A model generated the notes under the pieces. That model was not told where the DNA came from. It searched no databases and saw only the letters and a list, made by a program, of their open reading frames with translations. This document shows, piece after piece, positions 62,959 through 64,000 of a stretch of DNA of 64,000 nt (position 1 is the stretch's first letter; each line of letters opens with the position of its first letter). Source of the stretch: Natronosalvus caseinilyticus (GTDB taxonomy: Archaea > Halobacteriota > Halobacteria > Halobacteriales > Natrialbaceae); contig NZ_CP071596.1 of the NCBI RefSeq assembly GCF_017357105.1, forward strand, positions 2,728,001 through 2,792,000, in the 5' to 3' direction. The position numbers were made by a program, and so were the translations under genes.

Positions 62959-64000
62959 ATGTCCCAGCAATCGACAGACGTTCAGGAGACGATTGCGATG
63001 TCTTCTTCGCCGTCTAATCCCTTTACCGCTCTGCCACGGACGGAGTGGCGGGACGTCTTCTTTGGACTTCCGGACGAGGTACAAGAAGTCCTCGTCGTGG
63101 ATATGAGTCGGTCGGAACTGGAGGCCTTTATCGACCGACTCGACCCAGACGAGGTGACCGAGGTTCTCAGATTCACCGATGAAGAGACGCGTGAGGCACT
63201 CCTCGCTACGCTCGATAACCAGCGCCGCGAGAAAATCGACTTTTTACTCTCGTTCGACCCAGAAAGTGCAGCTGGGCTGATGAGCCTCGATTACGTTACC
63301 GTCGACGAAACACGGCAATTCCCCGAAGTGACCGAGCGAGTTCGTCGATTCGAAGAGCGAACGGGACGTGTTCCGACGATTTTCGTTACCGCTGATGGTG
63401 AATTACAAGGTGAACTCCCCGGCGCGGCACTGTCGATAGCCGATACCGCCACCGAAACGGTTAGTGACTACGTACAGGAGACGCCGCACGTCCGCTACGA
63501 CCGCGATGACGAAGAGGTGATCGAGGTTTTCAAGCAAAACCGCGAGCGCGCCGTCGCCGTGCTCGATGAAGAGAACGACATTCTCGGAGTGATACACGCC
63601 GAGGACTTGTTGCAACTGCTCGAAGAGGCTCGAGGGGAAACGCTCTACGACTTCACTGGCGTCGCAGAAGAGGAGAGCGTCCTCGACGGTCCAGGAGCGA
63701 AGATACGGAGGCGGTACAAGTGGTTGATCCTCAACCTTGGAACCGCATTTATGGCTGCAGCGGTCGTTGGACTGTTCGAGTCCACCATTGCCGCCGTCGC
63801 TATTCTGGCAGCGTACATGCCAGTCGTTGCCGGGATGGGCGGGAACGCTGGGACGCAGGCGATGGCAGTCACCGTTCGCGGAATTTCACTCGGTGAGGTG
63901 TCACTCAACACCGGCAAGCGGGTGATCTTCAACGAAGTCGTTGCTGGTGCGGCCAACGGGTTCATTACCGGTGTGCTCGTGGCCGTGATCGCTATCGCCT
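62959..64000 (+). CDS. mgtE: MgtE-type magnesium transporter (partial, runs off the window)
   Basis: The frame from ATG 62959 is open to the window end (347 codons seen). It has an MgtE_N helical domain (about residues 25-130: WRDVFFGLPDEVQEVLVVDM, DPESAAGLM), a CBS pair (about 130-230, VPTIFVTADGELQGELPG) and the start of the membrane domain with its conserved GMGGNAGTQAMAVTVRG. MgtE proteins are Mg2+ channels gated by the cytosolic domains. The TATA at 62926-62933 supports a leaderless transcript. The C-terminal membrane helices lie outside. Confidence 0.94.
   Translation, partial: MSQQSTDVQETIAMSSSPSNPFTALPRTEWRDVFFGLPDEVQEVLVVDMSRSELEAFIDRLDPDEVTEVLRFTDEETREALLATLDNQRREKIDFLLSFDPESAAGLMSLDYVTVDETRQFPEVTERVRRFEERTGRVPTIFVTADGELQGELPGAALSIADTATETVSDYVQETPHVRYDRDDEEVIEVFKQNRERAVAVLDEENDILGVIHAEDLLQLLEEARGETLYDFTGVAEEESVLDGPGAKIRRRYKWLILNLGTAFMAAAVVGLFESTIAAVAILAAYMPVVAGMGGNAGTQAMAVTVRGISLGEVSLNTGKRVIFNEVVAGAANGFITGVLVAVIAIA

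Overview
The window is a stretch of haloarchaeal chromosome. GC is high, almost every predicted protein is strongly acidic, CTCGAG-type codon pairs are very frequent, many genes look leaderless with a TATA element about 25-35 bases before the start, and archaeal hallmarks are present (TFB, aCPSF1/FttA, archaeal RNase J, NreA, intron-containing elongator tRNA-Met, HalX and HalOD1 domains). The style fits the Natrialbales, but the genus cannot be fixed from the sequence alone. No rRNA, intact transposase, provirus or CRISPR array was seen.

Layout. 1-3.7 kb: the end of a PrkA-type kinase gene, then YeaH (DUF444) and SpoVR in one overlapping operon. 3.9-6.5 kb: a CBS-domain protein and the transcription-termination nuclease aCPSF1. 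6.6-11.6 kb: small membrane and amphi-Trp proteins, an MFS carrier, a DUF7504-like protein, DUF5786 and archaeal RNase J. 11.9-16.7 kb: tRNA-Val(GAC) beside partial tRNA-like repeats, then the trpDFEG operon. 17.2-24.3 kb: B12-dependent ribonucleotide reductase, a HalX response regulator, zinc-ribbon proteins and a TVP38-type membrane protein. 24.4-30.8 kb: intron-bearing tRNA-Met, a DUF2299-like protein, a membrane histidine kinase, a Bat-type regulator, a gene-poor AT-rich gap, a CNNM/CBS transporter-like protein and an AAC(3)-type acetyltransferase. 30.9-38.4 kb: an HxlR regulator, a flavin oxidoreductase, an Lrp-TRASH metal regulator, an asparagine-synthase homologue without the glutaminase cysteine, an enoyl-CoA hydratase, two PRC-barrel paralogues and NreA.

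38.7-47.2 kb: a histidine kinase with an N-terminal winged helix, a multicopper oxidase split by one in-frame TGA, a CPA1/TrkA antiporter, a regulator/membrane-protein pair and a LolA-like lipoprotein. 47.3-56.5 kb: TFB, RNase HI and its companion gene, PadR, pyrophosphatase, an AlkP-superfamily enzyme, DUF371, an MFS carrier, UPF0058 and HalOD1. 56.6-64 kb: an Lhr helicase, a second DUF7504-like protein, DUF7547, a DUF35-thiolase operon and the start of mgtE.

Most of this is core and conserved metabolism and information processing. I found no convincing undescribed multi-gene system. The best leads are the nonsense codon separating the Tat signal from an otherwise intact multicopper oxidase; the Cys-less asparagine synthase-like protein beside an orphan Lrp-TRASH regulator; the Cys-to-Ser thiolase with a cysteine-free DUF35 partner; the winged-helix histidine kinase; the tRNA-derived inverted and direct repeats next to tRNA-Val; and a recurrent pattern of short tandem repeats (8-35 bp, two of them with 18-bp period) at gene 3' junctions.
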